A stretch of DNA of 64,000 nucleotides from Quercus robur (taxonomy: Eukaryota > Streptophyta > Magnoliopsida > Fagales > Fagaceae): NCBI RefSeq assembly GCF_932294415.1, contig NC_065538.1, positions 76,645,834-76,709,833 of the forward strand, written 5' to 3'. Of the stretch, positions 42,465-55,493 are shown one piece after another. Positions within the stretch are counted from its first letter, which is position 1. Each line of letters starts with the position of its first letter. Made by a program: the position numbers and the translations under genes. Under the pieces are notes generated by a model. The model saw only the letters and a program-made list of their open reading frames with translations. It was not told the origin of the DNA and ran no database searches.

Positions 42465-42588
42465 TACACACCAATTTGTAAATACGTCCGTACACACATA
42501 TAAAAAAAACAACTGAAATCATGTATTCGTGTGTTGATTTTAGTTGTTTTTCATCTGTATGTACGAACGTGTGTACAAATCGGTGAAC
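42465..42588. repeat. Small foldback (MITE-like) repeat
   Basis: The left arm ACACACCAATTTGTAAATAC...CAACTGAAATCA pairs with the right arm TGATTTTAGTTG...TGTGTACAAATCGGTG around a short centre. A partial extra copy of the right arm (GTTGTTTTCATCTGTGTATA) follows at about 42602-42640. No coding capacity. Confidence 0.55.
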
Positions 42589-42649
42589 ACACGATTTAAG
42601 TTGTTTTCATCTGTGTATACGGACGTGTGTGTAACAAGTTTCACCGACA

Positions 42650-44137
42650 TTGATTTGAAATTTTGAACTGAGTTTTTGTTAGTTGGGGCCCGAGATGAAG
42701 ATTGAACAGCTGATTTGATGTTTTGGTGAGATAGTAATGGCTGGAACACCTGGTGTCAATTATAATATATTATTCTTCTCAACAGTTATTGTTCTCACGT
42801 GGTTAATTAGGTCACGTCACAAACAGGCCCACTAATTATAAGCCCTCTTGTGGTCCTTATTTATTTTATTTTTTGAATAACTTGTGGTCCTTATTCTTCC
42901 TTAAAAATGTCACGTACTGGATCAAAAAAAAAAAAAAAAAAAAGTTACGTATGTACTAGCAAATTTTATTATATAAATTTTATAATTTGATGTGTTAATA
43001 ATTATAAAAAAATAATTTAAACATTTATTTATATAGTAATTAAAATCCTCCAACCATATTTGTAATTACATCAATTTGTAAATTTTACTATAGTAAAATT
43101 TGAAGTACTTTTATTATTTTAAAACTTTAGTAGAGTATTTTAGATGATGTAACTTAAATTCTTAAATTAAACTCAATCCTTCGATTGCACTAACTAATGT
43201 AGTAAAAATATATATTATCTTCCTTTAGGGAAAATTGAATTCACCTAAGTTACAACAGCTAAGATTTGTTCTCTTACACCCCCCTCCCCTTTCTCATTCG
43301 ACAATTTATGGTAGTCCTCGTATAATTCTTTTAGGTTCCTAAAACATAAAACTCTTCATCTTAAATCCCTCAGATTTTCCTGGCAATTTCTTTGGGTATC
43401 CCAAGATGTAAAATTGTTTATCTCCATTCCCTCAGACAATAGACATTGTTCTTTTAGATTTGACGTTAAAACTCATGAACTCGAGTTTACTTAACCAAGT
43501 TAAGTAAACTTGTGACTCAAGTTTACTTAACTTGTTTTCACAAGTTAAGTAAATTAAGCTTAATGTTAAAATTTTAGGATTGGTTATTTCAAACACAAGT
43601 CAGGCTTGAACTTACCTTCAAGCTAGATTACATATTTAACCTCAATTTGCTTTTATGTTTGTCAAACTCAAATTTGTTCACAAATTACTTAAAGAACTTA
43701 TTCTTTTCTTATATCAGGTAAATACAGTGACTAAATTTTCTAAACCTTTCAAAATTTTATGACAACAATTAATGGCAAAATTATAGTTGAGATTACATTA
43801 GATAGAATAATTTTATTTTTTGAACTTATAAAAATATAACTAACAAGCCTTTATTATTAAAATTATATATATTGCTACGAAATCTACTATAATTTGATAT
43901 ATTATAAACTTATTTATAAGGCAATTCAATCTGTAGTCTTTATATATAGTCAAGGCTCAAGAGTTTTGTAACTTAATGGATTGACAATTTTTTGGTCTTT
44001 TCAAGATCAAGAGATCCAGGGTTTAAATCTTTCATCTCCCATTATAATTAGCAAATTATAAAATTATATATATATATATATCTTATACAAAAAACCATAT
44101 AATATTATATATCCTTAAATCAAGCTTTATGCTTATA
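42650..44137. other. AT-rich intergenic DNA next to the second Tat element
   Basis: No gene seen. At 43470-43560 words such as AAGTTAAGTAAACTTGTG and CACAAGTTAAGTAAATTAAG form short inverted repeats. This sequence seems to continue after the Tat element (54968-55110), so the element probably inserted into an older AT-rich repeat. Confidence 0.4.
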
Positions 44138-44142
44138 AGTTT

Positions 44143-44797
44143 TGTGCGTACCCAAAATATGGCTATTGGGCTCAGCCTCTACTTGGGCTCACAATCTATT
44201 TGTATTGTGGGCTTTGGGTTTCTTACTATGGGTGGTCCTATACTCGGAGACTCGAGTACACTCCTGTTTCCTCAAACCCTTCTCTTCACCTCACATAGTC
44301 GCTACCTTTCTCTCTTAGAGTGGTTGCTCTCTTTTCTCAACGTTCTCTCCAGAATTACCAAGCCCCCATTCCTCATTCTCTTCTCCTATTTATAGGCTAG
44401 GATAAGTGGAGGTGCTATGATTACTTCCCCTTACTAGTGCGAATGGGGGTCCAATTTCATCATCTCAAAGTGGATGCTCAATTAGGAAAGGTGGAAGTGG
44501 CATTGGAATTGATTCCCACCTTCAGAAGCCCGCTTGATAGCGGTGTTCTCAAAGGCACTACCGGGTAGCCAAGCACAGGGTGGCTCCGAGCAATAACACT
44601 CCTGACCAGGATAGAAATGATCCCGAGGGGGGGGGGGTTTGCTTGAGGTATTCAAGCCAGCGAGGTCTTATTTCAGCTCTTGGGCCCAAATTGGGCCTTG
44701 AGGTGTCCAGGTTGAGGCTAAAGTTCCAAGAATGGGGACAGGGTCATATAATGTGCCATGAGGCTTAGGCCCGAGGCCTGGGGCCCAGTCCTGTACA
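44143..44797 (-). repeat. 3' LTR of the second Tat element (655 bp)
   Basis: Matches 54308-54962 with many substitutions. It has a G run at about 44629-44638. The plus-strand ORFs crossing it are shadows. Confidence 0.92.
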
Positions 44798-45282
44798 ATA
44801 GCCCTCCATGATTCGTGCCCGGTTATTGAGAACGAATCAAGGATAATCTAGTGGCAGTAGTGATCCCTCAAGAATCTTAATCGTCGGTTGTTAAGTGAAC
44901 TGGATGTCCATCAATGCCTTCTTAAAAGGAGTGTTGTGCCAAGTTGTCATGTTCATCAGTAATTATAACCTGCCGGTTCGCGAACCGTCTGACGGTTTGT
45001 GAATCGAGCCCACGCGTGTGGGGGTTACCGAAAGGGATCAGAAGGGTTTTCCCGCCTCTTTCTCATTAAATGCTTTTATCCCTATAAATACCTCCTCTTG
45101 ACTTCCCACATGACATTTTACATCCTCTCTTCTCCAGTTTTCTCTCTACCGAGCACATTCCTTAAGCGTAGTTTTCCTATGCGTAAACTCTCCAGCCTAG
45201 ATCATCATTTCCTAGAGCCTATAGTAAGTCCTCTTTACTCTTCCATTTCCTTCCAATTTTCCTTCACTCTTATAGTTTAAGA

Positions 45283-47336
45283 ATGGGTTATTCTTACCTT
45301 CTTGCTCCTGGAGCGCCTTTGGCTGATTTTAGAGCAGCTTATGGCATTCCTGAGGATGTTGATATCGCCTATTGCCACGAAGGTGATATCACCCTCGAGA
45401 GGCGCGTTGGTTCAAACGTAGCCTTTTTCCCTTTAATGGCTATTCTAGAGGGTGGGGCTAGGTTTCCCATAGACCCCCTCATTATAGGCACCCTTAGGTT
45501 TTATGGCCTGTGTCCTGACTAACTCCCCCCCAATTTTTACCGAGTGGTGAGTTGTGTCAGTAAATTAAACCAAATATTTGGGCTACAACTAAACCACCAC
45601 GACATCAACTTCATGTATAGTTTGTGTGGCAACATCAAGTCCGATTACTATTTAAAAACTAGGGATATGCGGGTACAGCTTATATCATGTCTTCCTGATT
45701 CCAACAGAAATTTGGCAGGAGAATTTTTCCGGGTGAGCGGCAATTGGCTTGCCGATGAACTCCCCTGCCCTCTTTCACCTCGTGATGTTGGTCGGTACTG
45801 AGTGCTTTTACTTGTTTTAAGTGACATTTTTGGTCGATTTACTCACATATGTACTAACTAGTTCTTTTATTGATTTTTTTTTTTGCAGAAGGAAGAAGAT
45901 TTAAACCGAATCTTGGAGTTATGTACATGAGGGATCTCAATTTTGTACTTAGGTCGGAGATCTTTGTGCACACAGACAGACAGCTCCGAGCATCCCACCT
46001 AATACTCGGCTGCAACCCCTCTACCTGGCAGTCATTCAGCCAGGCTTTGCTGGTGGACAACCCGCTTTTATCATACGTTGACGTCCAGCACGCCAATTTT
46101 CTCTCGCCCTCCTTGACGGTCGACGATGTTTAGGACCTCGGCCCCAGATATACCACAGTAAAGGATCTTGCACCGGTGAGAGACAAATCGATTGAACGTG
46201 TGTCTCAAAGCCATAAGGTCCACGTACCTGTTGAAGAGCCGGAAGCTCCAGCCCGATTAGCCGAGGCCAGTCAAGACGCCGAGATGGTGACAAGACGAAA
46301 AATGAAAATTGACTAGTTTCTGTCCGGTACTCGTCCTACAGCTTAGCCTCAACAGCCTCAAGGCAAGGATCGTACTCCTTCTCCCCCCTTTGCCAGTCGT
46401 GCCAAGAAGCAGCAGCGCGTTGATGATCAACCTTCCAGGGTTCCAAGTGATGCCTCTTTTAAGACCCCACCCCGAGCATCGGGTGGGATTGTGACCCGAG
46501 AGCTAGTGGGTGATTCCCAGCCAATTGCCCAGGTTGGCATTAATGTGGCATCTTCCTCCCGGCTCGAGGTCAGTTGGCAGCCCACCTTTAAGTTCGGCGA
46601 CGGGTCTTTGCCAACGTCCGCTAGCCCAAGGACCTGGGCCCAGGGCTAAGGGGGGAGGGTGGCCCAGAGCTTGGTGCACGACCTCCTATTGCCTGAGGAT
46701 GTTCAATTTTTCTCGAATGAGACTGAGGAATCGTTGGCAAGGCAGTTACAGTGGTACACCATAGAGGTAATTTTCTATCTCTCACTTTCACATTTATTTT
46801 AATGCGTGTGTATTCCTTTTAGCTTCATATTGGCCACTACTGCAATATCAGGCCGCGTAAGTGACCCACATCCTCAGCGAAAGGTTGAAGGAGCTCACTG
46901 AGGATATTGAAAGGGAGAAGGCCCTGAAGGACGTCATCGCTGCTACTGTAAAGGAGAAGGGCAAAGTTGCTGAGGTCGTTGAGAAAAAGGCTCAATCTTT
47001 GGAGAAAGCCCGGTTGGTGGCGGAGAGGAAATTGGCCGAGGTGGAGGACAAACTGAGGGGCATAGAGCTTAAATTGGTGGAGGCAGCCAGCCTAAACCTA
47101 ACCCAAGTTGACGAGATAGCTGAACTAAAGGCGGCCTTTGAAGCCTGCGAGAATAAGTGGTTCAACGAGGGCTTCGCGGATGCTGAGAACTCCGTGGAGC
47201 CCATTGTCCACCAAGCTCGGTTTCATGGGTTCGGGGAGGGGTGGTTGGCAACCCTTCAAGCAATGGGAGTGCCCGAGGACTCCCCGCTGAGGAACCCGGA
47301 GCAAATCCCATACTCGGCTCATCCTCCCCCCGTTTA
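45283..47336 (+). pseudogene. Antisense extra ORF (aORF) of the second Tat element, spliced structure
   Basis: It runs opposite to gag-pol. ATG at 45283 opens MGYSYLLAPGAPLADFRAAY. One frame continues past a TAA (about 45520) to 45801 with RFPIDPLIIGTLRFYGLCPD and FYRVV...CLPDSNRNLAGEFFRVSGNW, resembling PF04195-type plant retroelement proteins. An intron is likely at about 45791-45888: GT donor, perfect branch motif TACTAAC at 45852-45858, T-rich tract and GCAG acceptor. The next exon (45889 on) reads GRRFKPNLGVMYMRDLNF and ends at a TAG (46131). A second intron probably lies between TATAGAG/GTAATT (about 46767) and TCCTTTTAG (about 46821). The C-terminal exon (46861-47336) is a Lys/Glu-rich coiled coil followed by a DAENSVEPIVHQARFHGFGEGW block. 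Stops disable this copy; the protein function is unknown. Confidence 0.7.
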
Positions 47337-47623
47337 GAGTCAAGCTGATGCTACCGACAAAGAAGATACCCCCAACATGAGGGAGCTGGTGCGAGCGATT
47401 GACACCCATGCGGAGACTGTCGATCTCGAGGTCACCAGCAACCTTAATGCTGCCAAAGACGCACAAGTCCAACATCCACCAACTGAGGATGTCCCAGAGC
47501 AACAAGCCGGTGATGCAACCCATCTCCCACCTACTGATCCTTCCGTTTGATACCTGCGTTTTAGCTTGCTTTTATTTCTTATCCATGTTTATTTTTCTCT
47601 TTTACTTGTTCGGTTTGCCTAAA

Positions 47624-47745
47624 GTCACCGGGTTGTGGTGACAAAACAATGATCTGATTCTTATTTTCCTAAGTTTTATTTTCCTACAGTCACCGGGTTG
47701 TGGTGACAAAACATTGGTTTAATTTTTATTCGTTTGCTTTATTTG
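47624..47745. repeat. 65-bp direct duplication
   Basis: GTCACCGGGTTGTGGTGACA occurs at 47624 and again at 47689, each followed by AAACANTG and a TTTATTTTCC-like stretch. It lies just after the antisense ORF and may belong to its 3' untranslated region. Confidence 0.8.
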
Positions 47746-48214
47746 ATCTGGGTATGACGATCGAACATTTGCTTTAATCATATTTATGAATGTTTGCTAC
47801 TAAGTTTTTTTTTTCTATCATGTTCTTTCATTTTCCTCTCTCTCTCTCTCTCTCTCTCTTTTTAAATTTTTTTTTTTTATATACTCCTAATGACCGGGTA
47901 GTCTAATCACGGTTTACCTCTGAACGGTGATTGAAACTGTTTTCTCATTTATCTTCAAAAGGATAGGTTATATCTGGGCATGTATGGTGACCGGGACTGG
48001 TCTGGAAAAGATCACCTATATCTAGAAAGAATTGACTTCTCGGCGATAAGAACTAAATTTGACATATGTTGACTTTTCTAGGAAAATGTAGGGTAATCAC
48101 CTTCCTTGTGATTTGGATTGAATCCGAGAGACTAGTTTCAGCCCTCTGAATAATTCAGATAATCTCAGTGAGCCCGGTGACTAGAATATAGCTAGGAAGT
48201 TTGTTTCTATTCTT

Positions 48215-48790
48215 GGAATAACTCAATATAAGGTTTCCATCCATCCGGTGGTGAAGTCTAACGGGGAACCGGTTTCTGTCTTTAGATAAAATTTGAGATT
48301 TAAGTTTCCATCTGCTCGGTGATGAAGATTGAACCGGGAACAGGTTTCTATCCTTAGATAAAATTTAAAATTAGGTTTTCACCTGTTTGGTAATGAAGGT
48401 CTAGCCGGGAACAAGTTTCTGTCCTTAGATAAAATTTAAGATTAGGTTTCCACCTGTCTGATAATGAAGGTCGAGCGAGGAACATGTTTCTGTCCTTAGA
48501 TAAAATTTAAGATTAGGTTTCCACCTGTCCGGTAATGAAGGTCGAGCCGGGAACAGGTTTCTGTCCTTGGAGTAACTTTGAAATTAGGATTCAATTTGTC
48601 TGGTGATGAAAATTGAACTAGGGACAAGTTTCTATCCTTGGAGTAACTTTTGAAATTAGGATTCCACCTGTCTAGTGATGAAAATCGAATTGGGGACAGG
48701 TTTCTGTCCTTGGATTAATGTAAGGTTTCCACTTGTCTGGTGATGGAAATCAAACCGATTTCTGTCCTTGAAATAATTTGTGATTAGACT
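48215..48790 (-). repeat. Tandem repeats (~71 bp) in the spacer of the second Tat element
   Basis: At least six copies of a unit containing GGTTTCCACCTGTCCGGTAA, a TGAAGGTCGAGCCGGGAACA block and GTTTCTGTCCTTAGATAAAA. Clear starts at 48371, 48442 and 48513 give a 71-bp period; the outer copies are more diverged. It sits between integrase and the antisense ORF, the same position as the repeats of the 9.6-kb Tat element, with unrelated sequence. Confidence 0.85.
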
Positions 48791-48924
48791 TTCTTTGTGT
48801 TTGTTAGCTCGGGTTAGCAAGTTAACAGTAATGAAACTACGAGTGTGGGCATATCAGTATGAATAAACATCACCCTTGTATTACTCAACATTACATCGAA
48901 CCCCTATTCACGTGCACCAACAGC

Positions 48925-51900
48925 TCAATGATAAAACTTCTTTAAATTATGAACATTCCATGGCTGGGGAAGCAGTCTCTCATCTAAATCCTCCAGGTAG
49001 TATGCTCCTATGCCAGCGATGTCGGTAACTCTATAAGGCCCTTCCTAGGTTGGGGCTAACTTCCCCGCATTAGTGTCTTGCATATTCTCTACTGCTTTCC
49101 GCAATACTAAGTCCCCAGCGTCGAATTCCCTTGTCTTCACATCCTGGTTGTAGCGCTAGGCAAGCTTTTGCTGATACTCGACTAGTCGTATAGTTGCCGA
49201 CTCCCGATATCCCTCTAGCAAGTCCAAATGTTTTACCATTAATTTGTCATTCTGGGCGGGGGAAAATTCTGCAACCCGTGCACTACATAGGTTTATCTCG
49301 GCTGGTATGACGACCTCTACCTCGTACATTAGGGAGAAGGGAGTCTCTCCCATAGACCTCCTAGGGGTTGTCCAATACGCCCACAGAACATTGAGTAGCT
49401 CCTCAGCCCACCTACCCTTTACGCCGTCTAATCTTTTCTTCAATCCATTCACAATCACTTTGTTGACGGCTTCAGCTTGGCCGTTACTTTGAGGATATAC
49501 CGGGGTGGAATACTTGTTCTTGATGTCGAGATCACTGCAAAACTCCTGAAAGACTCTACTATCGAATTGTAACCCATTATCAATTATAAAGGAGTCCGAC
49601 ACCCTGAATCTCGAAACTATATTTCTCCACACAAACTTTTTAACATCTGTGTCCTTAATACTAGCCAATGCCTTGACCTCCGCCCATTTGGTGAAGTAAT
49701 CCACAGTTACTATAACCAACCTTCGATTTCCCGTGGCTTGCGGAAATGGGCCGAGAATGTCCAGTCCCTTCTGTGCAAAGGGCCAGGGGCTGTTGACCAG
49801 GTTTAGACAACCTGTTGGCTAGTGGATCAATGGGACATGCTTTTGGCACTGTTCACACTTCCGAATGTATTTGGCAGCATCTTTCTGCATTTGTGGCCAC
49901 CAGAACCCCTGGGTCATCGCTCGATGTGCCAATAAACGTCCCCTTACATGACTGTCGCACACTTCTTCATATAATTCAGCTAAGAGCTCATTAACTTTCT
50001 CGGGGTGCAAGCACAAAAGATATGGCCCCCCAAATGACCTTCGGTACAGTTTAAGGTCTGCCGATAACTAGTATCGAGCAGCCACTCGACGTACCCTGCT
50101 AGCCTCCTTTTCATCATCTGGCACTCGGTCTTGGGCTAAAAAGTCAATGATTGGGTCCATCCAACATGGCTCGGATGCTGTTACCACTGAGACACCTACC
50201 GCGACATTAATACTCGGTTCCGCTACGAGCTCCACCTTGATTATCCGAGGTACCTTCTCAATCATTGACGATGCCAATGTGGCTAGAGAGTTTGCGTGTC
50301 TATTCTGCCCCCAGGCCACTTGGACCACCTTTGCCTTAAGAAACTGACTCATAACCTGCCTTACTACTTGCAAGTATTCTTTCATTCAAGAATTTCGGGC
50401 TTCAGAACTGCCTCGCACCTGGCTAACCACCAACTGAGAATCCGAGTAAACCTCAACTTCCCATGCACCCATATCCAGAATAGCTCTCAATCCAGCAAGT
50501 AGGGCTTCATACTCAGCTTCGTTATTGGAGGCCCTAAATCCCAACCTGAAAGAATGTTCTAACCTTATTCCTTCTGGAGTGATGATAAGAATCTCGGCCC
50601 CAGCCCCCATTGCACTAGAAATGCTGTCCATGAATACCTTCCATGGTCAACAGTCCACATGACAAATTATCTCCATCTCTTTCCTCGGGGAAAACTTTGC
50701 AACAAAATCAGAACTTGGCCTTTCACCAAGCTCCTTGGCTTCTACCTAATATCAAAGGAGCCAAGCCGGGTTCCCCATTTGGTTATTCGACCTGTGAAGT
50801 CGAATCTCTTCAACAGTGACTGTAAAGGATATTCGGTTAACACATAGATGGTGTGAGCTTGAAAATAATGGGCAACTTCCTCGTAGCGTGCATTAGTGCT
50901 AACACCAACTTCTCTAGGGGCAAGTATCTTGTCTTAGCGTCAACCAGGGTCTTGCTGATATAATACAAGGGTTATTGCACTCCTCGATCCCTTAGGAGTA
51001 CGGCACTCACGGCATGTTCCAACATTGAAAGATACATGAATAAATCCTCCCCGGGCTCTGGGGCTATCAACATAGGTGCTTGCATCAAATACTCCTTCAA
51101 GTCCTGAAAAGCCTTTTCACACTCCTCATTCCATTGGAATTCCCTCCACTTCTTTAAGAGCTGGTAGAATGGACGGCAACTATCGGTAAACTTGGAAATG
51201 AACTGGTTAAGGGTAGCTAACATGCTGGTCAACACTTGGACTTCCTTCGGATTACTCGGTGGCTTGAGGCACTTCACGGCTTCAATCTGGTCAAGGTTGA
51301 CTTCTATTCCTCGGTTTGTGATCAAGTACCCTAGGAAATTACCAGCCCCCATTCCAAAGGTACACTTGTCTGCATTGAGGCGCAACTTATGCTGCTAAAG
51401 TACTTCGAATATCCCCTTAAGATCTTCGATATGCTGTGCCTTCTGCTTGTTTTTTACCACCATATCATCAATGTACACCTTAACCGTCTGCCCAATCTTA
51501 CCTCGGAACATTCTTGTCATCATCCGTTGATAGGTGACCCCAGCATTCTTTAACCCGAACGGCATCACGGTATAGTGGTAGTTGGCGTCAGGGGAGATAA
51601 ATACTGTCTTTTCCTAATCTTTAGTGGCCAAGGCAATCTGATGGTAACCCTGAAAGGCGTCTAGAAAACTCATCCTTGGGTGCCCATATATGGCATCCAC
51701 TAGTTGATCGATCTTCGGCATGGGAAATGGGTCTTTCAAGCACGCTTGATTTAGATTAGTGAAATCTACGCAAACTCTCAATTTGCCATTCATCTTCTTT
51801 ACCACTACGGTATTTGTGAGCCATTTTGGAAAGAAAATTTCTTTTATTGCTCCGGCCTCCTTTAACCTCTTAACCTCTTGCCTAACAGCTTCAGCGTGCT

Positions 51901-54244
51901 CTTTAGCCGACCTCCTCTGTTTCTACTTCTTAGGAGGGAACAACGGGTCCATGTTAAGCTTGTGAACTATGAACTCAAGGTCCACCCTGTGCACCTCATA
52001 CGGGCTCCAAGCAAACATATCCACATTCTGCATAAGAAACAGCAGCATCTCTACCCTGTCCTCATCCCTTATACTCGCCCCTACCTGAAAATACCTGTCA
52101 TCATTCGGTAATATCCTTACTTTGACCAATTCCTTGGCACAGCTAGCCCTCACTCCTTGGGGCTCTTGTAATTGCTATGAAGGGACTTCCTCAGACGGTT
52201 CCTTTTGTTTGGTCTGTTTGTTTCTCCTAATTAACTGCGGCAACTAAGCACTGTCTAGCCACTTCCTCGCTCCTCCTTACTATAGCGACGCCTTGCTCGG
52301 TGCGGACTTTGATCTTCACATGCAGGGTGGACAGTATTGCCCCCATTGCATGAATCCATGGCCTCCCTACGATCGCCGTATACGGAGAAAATGAAGCAAC
52401 CACTACAAATATTACCACTACTTCCTTACCTCCCATATTCACAGGGAGCGAAATCTGCCCCTCTAGGATTACCACCCGGCCATCAAACCCGACCAGGGGA
52501 GTATCGTACTTTGAGAGATCTTCATTCTTTAGCCTAAGCCCCTTGAACAGGTCAGGATACATCACATCGGCACCATTCCCTTGATCTATCATTACCCTCT
52601 TTACTATAAAACCATTTATCTGAGTTGTTACCACCAAAGCATCATCGTGCGGTTGAATCATTCCTTCTAAATCATCGTCGTTACAAGCAATGGGCTCTCA
52701 AGTGAACTTCAATTTCTTCTTGGAGGGCTGCTTGCTCGAGTACTCTCCTGTTGGTGCGATCGCTAATACCCCTATCCTCCTAGTTACTGTAATGCCCTTT
52801 AGGCTACGTGGATGACCTTGATCACTCTTAACGGGGGTGGGAGGGGGTTCCCCCTTTGCTGAGTACCCTGCTCGGTACCTTGATTTCCCGAATCCACCAC
52901 AAACTCCTTCAAATATCCTGCCTTCACCAACTGTCCTAAATGGTCTTTTAACACCCAGCATTGCTTGGTGGTATGCCCCTTATCCTTGTGGTAAGTACAG
53001 TACAAGTTTTGGTTCCTCTGTGATGGGTCACCCCTTATCTTATTTGGCCACCAGAAGTACGACTCGTTCTTGATTCGATTCATGATCCTATGCACCGGCT
53101 TTTTGAACGTTATGTTCATTTCCCCCACCTATGCTTTTGACTCTTGAATCCTCAAATCCTTTTGGGGCCTTAACTGAAAACCGCCTTGTCGAGAATGACT
53201 TATGATAGGGGCTTTACCTTTATTCTGCAGCCGGTCATCCTCTAGACGTTTATACTCTTCAATGCGCCTCATGAGCTGCCTCATATCCTCGAGAGGCCTC
53301 CTCGTTAATGACTCCCGCAATTCTGAGTCCTCGAGCAACCCCAACCTAAAGGTACTTGCCGCAATTTTCTCATTATCCCCACCAATCTCGTTGTAAAGTT
53401 CCCAATACTGACTAGTGTAGCTGCGAAGGGTTTCCCCAACTCTCATTTTTAGGGATAGTAATGCGTCTACTGGTTATGGCACCTGGCTACAGGTTATAAA
53501 CCGGACACTGAATTCTTGGACCAGCTCGGCAAAACTCTGAATTGAGCCTTTCCATAACCTATTGAACCACCTCAAAGCAGTGGGCCCGAGACTCGAGGGA
53601 AATATCTTACACATTAATGCATCATTGTGAGTGTGTAAAGACATCATCTGGATATAATGGCTGACGTGCTCTACCGGGTCCGTTTTTCCATCGTAAGAGT
53701 TGAATGGTGGGCGCGTAAATCTGCTCAGCATGGGGGCTTGTTCAATCTCATCTGAGAATGGTGATTGAGCAGCTCTGTGTAATGCTTGGTACATAGCGTC
53801 CATGGCGGCATTCTGGGGTCGTCGCCCTTCTGGGGAAACTGAATCCCAATCTGCATACTCCCGTGAATGTGAACGGTCTCGGTGTTGATGGGAACCGGAT
53901 TGATGGGACCTGGCTTTGTAGCAACCTCCCCCACTAACAGACCCCTCCTTCCAGTAGTCACTATTTCTTCTTCGACGCCTACCTCTTGCTTCTAACTCCA
54001 AGTCTCTTACCAACCTACGCAAACGCTCAAGTTCCTCGTCTCTCTCATCAAATTGTCTATGCCCTGAAGCACCTAATATTGTCCGGTGCGTTTGATACGA
54101 CCCTTCTTCGAGGTTGGATTGCTTTTCTTCCCGCTCACGATCCCTATCTTCACACCTTTTGTGCCTTCTTTCTCACCAGGTAGATCCCTAAGAAGATCTC
54201 CCAGAACCATTTTCAGCATAGCTCACTGACCGTCCTTCAGACAT
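48925..54244 (-). pseudogene. Tat-type gag-pol polyprotein of the second element, disabled
   Basis: Read leftwards. The likely gag start is the ATG at 54244 (MSEGRS), soon followed by stops. Gag core at about 53700-53400 (LGPTALRWFNRLWKGSIQSF) and a zinc-knuckle-like CTYHKDKGHTTKQC (about 52990). After a frame change near 52800-52960 comes the protease (52661-52227) with DQGNGADVMYPDLF, where the usual Ser is Asn. RT (52153-51200) has FPKWLTNTVVVKK, CVDFTNLNQACLKDPFPMP and YIDD (about 51466-51477), with stops. RNase H is at about 51050-50700, and a second RNase H-like domain at 50631-50230 (NNEAEYEALLAGLRA, YSDSQLVVSQV). Integrase (50016-49156) has CEQCQKH, VTVDYFTKWAEVKA and IDNGLQFDS. The C-terminus ends NVHNLKKFYH at the stop 48925-48927. 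At least three frames are used, so it is non-functional. Confidence 0.9.
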
Positions 54245-54287
54245 TTCCCTGACGCGAGTTTCAGTTGAACCATAACTACATAGGAGA

Positions 54288-54305
54288 TCCCCACAGACGG
54301 CACCA
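54288..54305 (-). other. Primer-binding site
   Basis: On the minus strand TGGTGCCGTCTGTGGGGA, the standard Tat-type site, begins two bases after the 5' LTR. Confidence 0.85.
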
Positions 54306-54307
54306 GT

Positions 54308-54962
54308 TATGCGTACCCAAAATATCACTATTGGGCTCAGCCTCTACTTGGGCTCACAATCTTTTTGTATTGTGGACTTTGGATTTCCTACTATGGGTGG
54401 TCTTATACTCGGAGGCCTAAGTACACTCCTGTTTCCTCAAACCCTTCTCTTTACCTCACAAAGTCGTTACCTTTCTCTCTTAGAGTGGTTGCTCTCTTCT
54501 CTCAACGTTTTCTCTAGAATTACCAACCCCCCATTCCTCATTCTCTTCTCTTATTTATAGGCTAGGATAAGTGGAGGTGCTATGATTACTCCCCCTTACT
54601 AGTGCGAATGGAGGTCCAATTCCATCATCTCAAAGTGGATGCTCCGTCGAGAAAGGTGGAAGTGGCATTGGAACTGATTCCCACCTTCAAAAGCCCGCTC
54701 GGCAATGATGTTCTTAAAGGCACTACTGGGTAGTCGAGCACAAGGTGTCTCCGAGCAATAACACTCCCGACCAGGTTAGAAATGATCGCCCGGGGGGGGG
54801 TTGCTTCATGAGGTATTCAAGTTAGCGTGGTCTTATTTCAGCTTTTTGGCCCAAATTGGGCCCTGAGGTATCCGGGTTGAGGCTAAAGGTCCAAGAATGG
54901 GGACAGGGTCATATAATGTGTCGTGAGGCTTAGGCCTGAGGCCTGGGGCCCAGTCCCGTACA
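54308..54962 (-). repeat. 5' LTR of the second Tat element (655 bp)
   Basis: Pairs with 44143-44797. Its inner end has one mismatch (TATGCG against TGTGCG). The outer end is followed by the duplication AGTTT. Confidence 0.92.
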
Positions 54963-54967
54963 AGTTT

Positions 54968-55493
54968 CTTTATTAACAATATATTAAACTTAAATTCTGG
55001 GGTGAACGTAACTTACTAGTTAAATAAACGAACATAAACAAATTTGTTTTTTCAATCCAAACCCAACTTGTTCATAATTAGTTTGGTTTGGTAACAGCTC
55101 TATCCAAGACCTGCATAATGGTTGGACTTTGCAGGTTCTGGCTTTCTATCTTAAAGACAGAAATCATCAAAGATCTTCAGGTATGGACCTCCGATGTTGC
55201 TTCAATAATGCAATGTTACACTAATATTTCATATATATAATAATTTCTCTATCTGAAGCAATATCGCTCTTAAATTTGAGAGAATCAAAATGGGCCAGTT
55301 TGGAAGTAGAAATGTAAGTGCTACAAATTAAATTTACACCATGCTTGTATCATCCACAAGTTCTTTTAACAAAAAGAAAATTGAAAGCAACAACAAAAGT
55401 GTATTTCATAATGGCTTATATCAGATAATCAACAAAAGAATCCCCAATATAAGTGGTGTGTATTACAAAACAAAGACAAAGATCAATGAAAAT
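54968..55493. other. AT-rich DNA between the Tat element and the LEA-2 gene
   Basis: No gene seen. The right part is presumably 3' flanking or 3' UTR sequence of the minus-strand LEA-2-like gene. No clear polyadenylation motif could be fixed. Confidence 0.4.

Larger units (their letters stand above)
44143..54962 (-). mobile_element. Second Ty3/gypsy Tat-type retrotransposon, complete but decayed
   Basis: Two 655-bp LTRs are flanked by the 5-bp duplication AGTTT (44138-44142 and 54963-54967). On the minus strand the LTR runs TGTACGGGAC or TGTACAGGAC to GGGTACGCACA. The 5' LTR is on the right, followed by a Tat-type primer site, gag-pro-pol, a tandem-repeat spacer and an ORF on the opposite strand next to the 3' LTR. 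The LTRs differ clearly more than those of the 9.6-kb element, so this insertion looks older. Its protein motifs and repeat units differ from that element, so the two are separate families with a shared plan. Confidence 0.92.

Noticed and set aside
44580..44768. ORF inside the LTR of the second Tat element
   Set aside because: It lies in non-coding LTR sequence, and the paired LTR does not preserve it.
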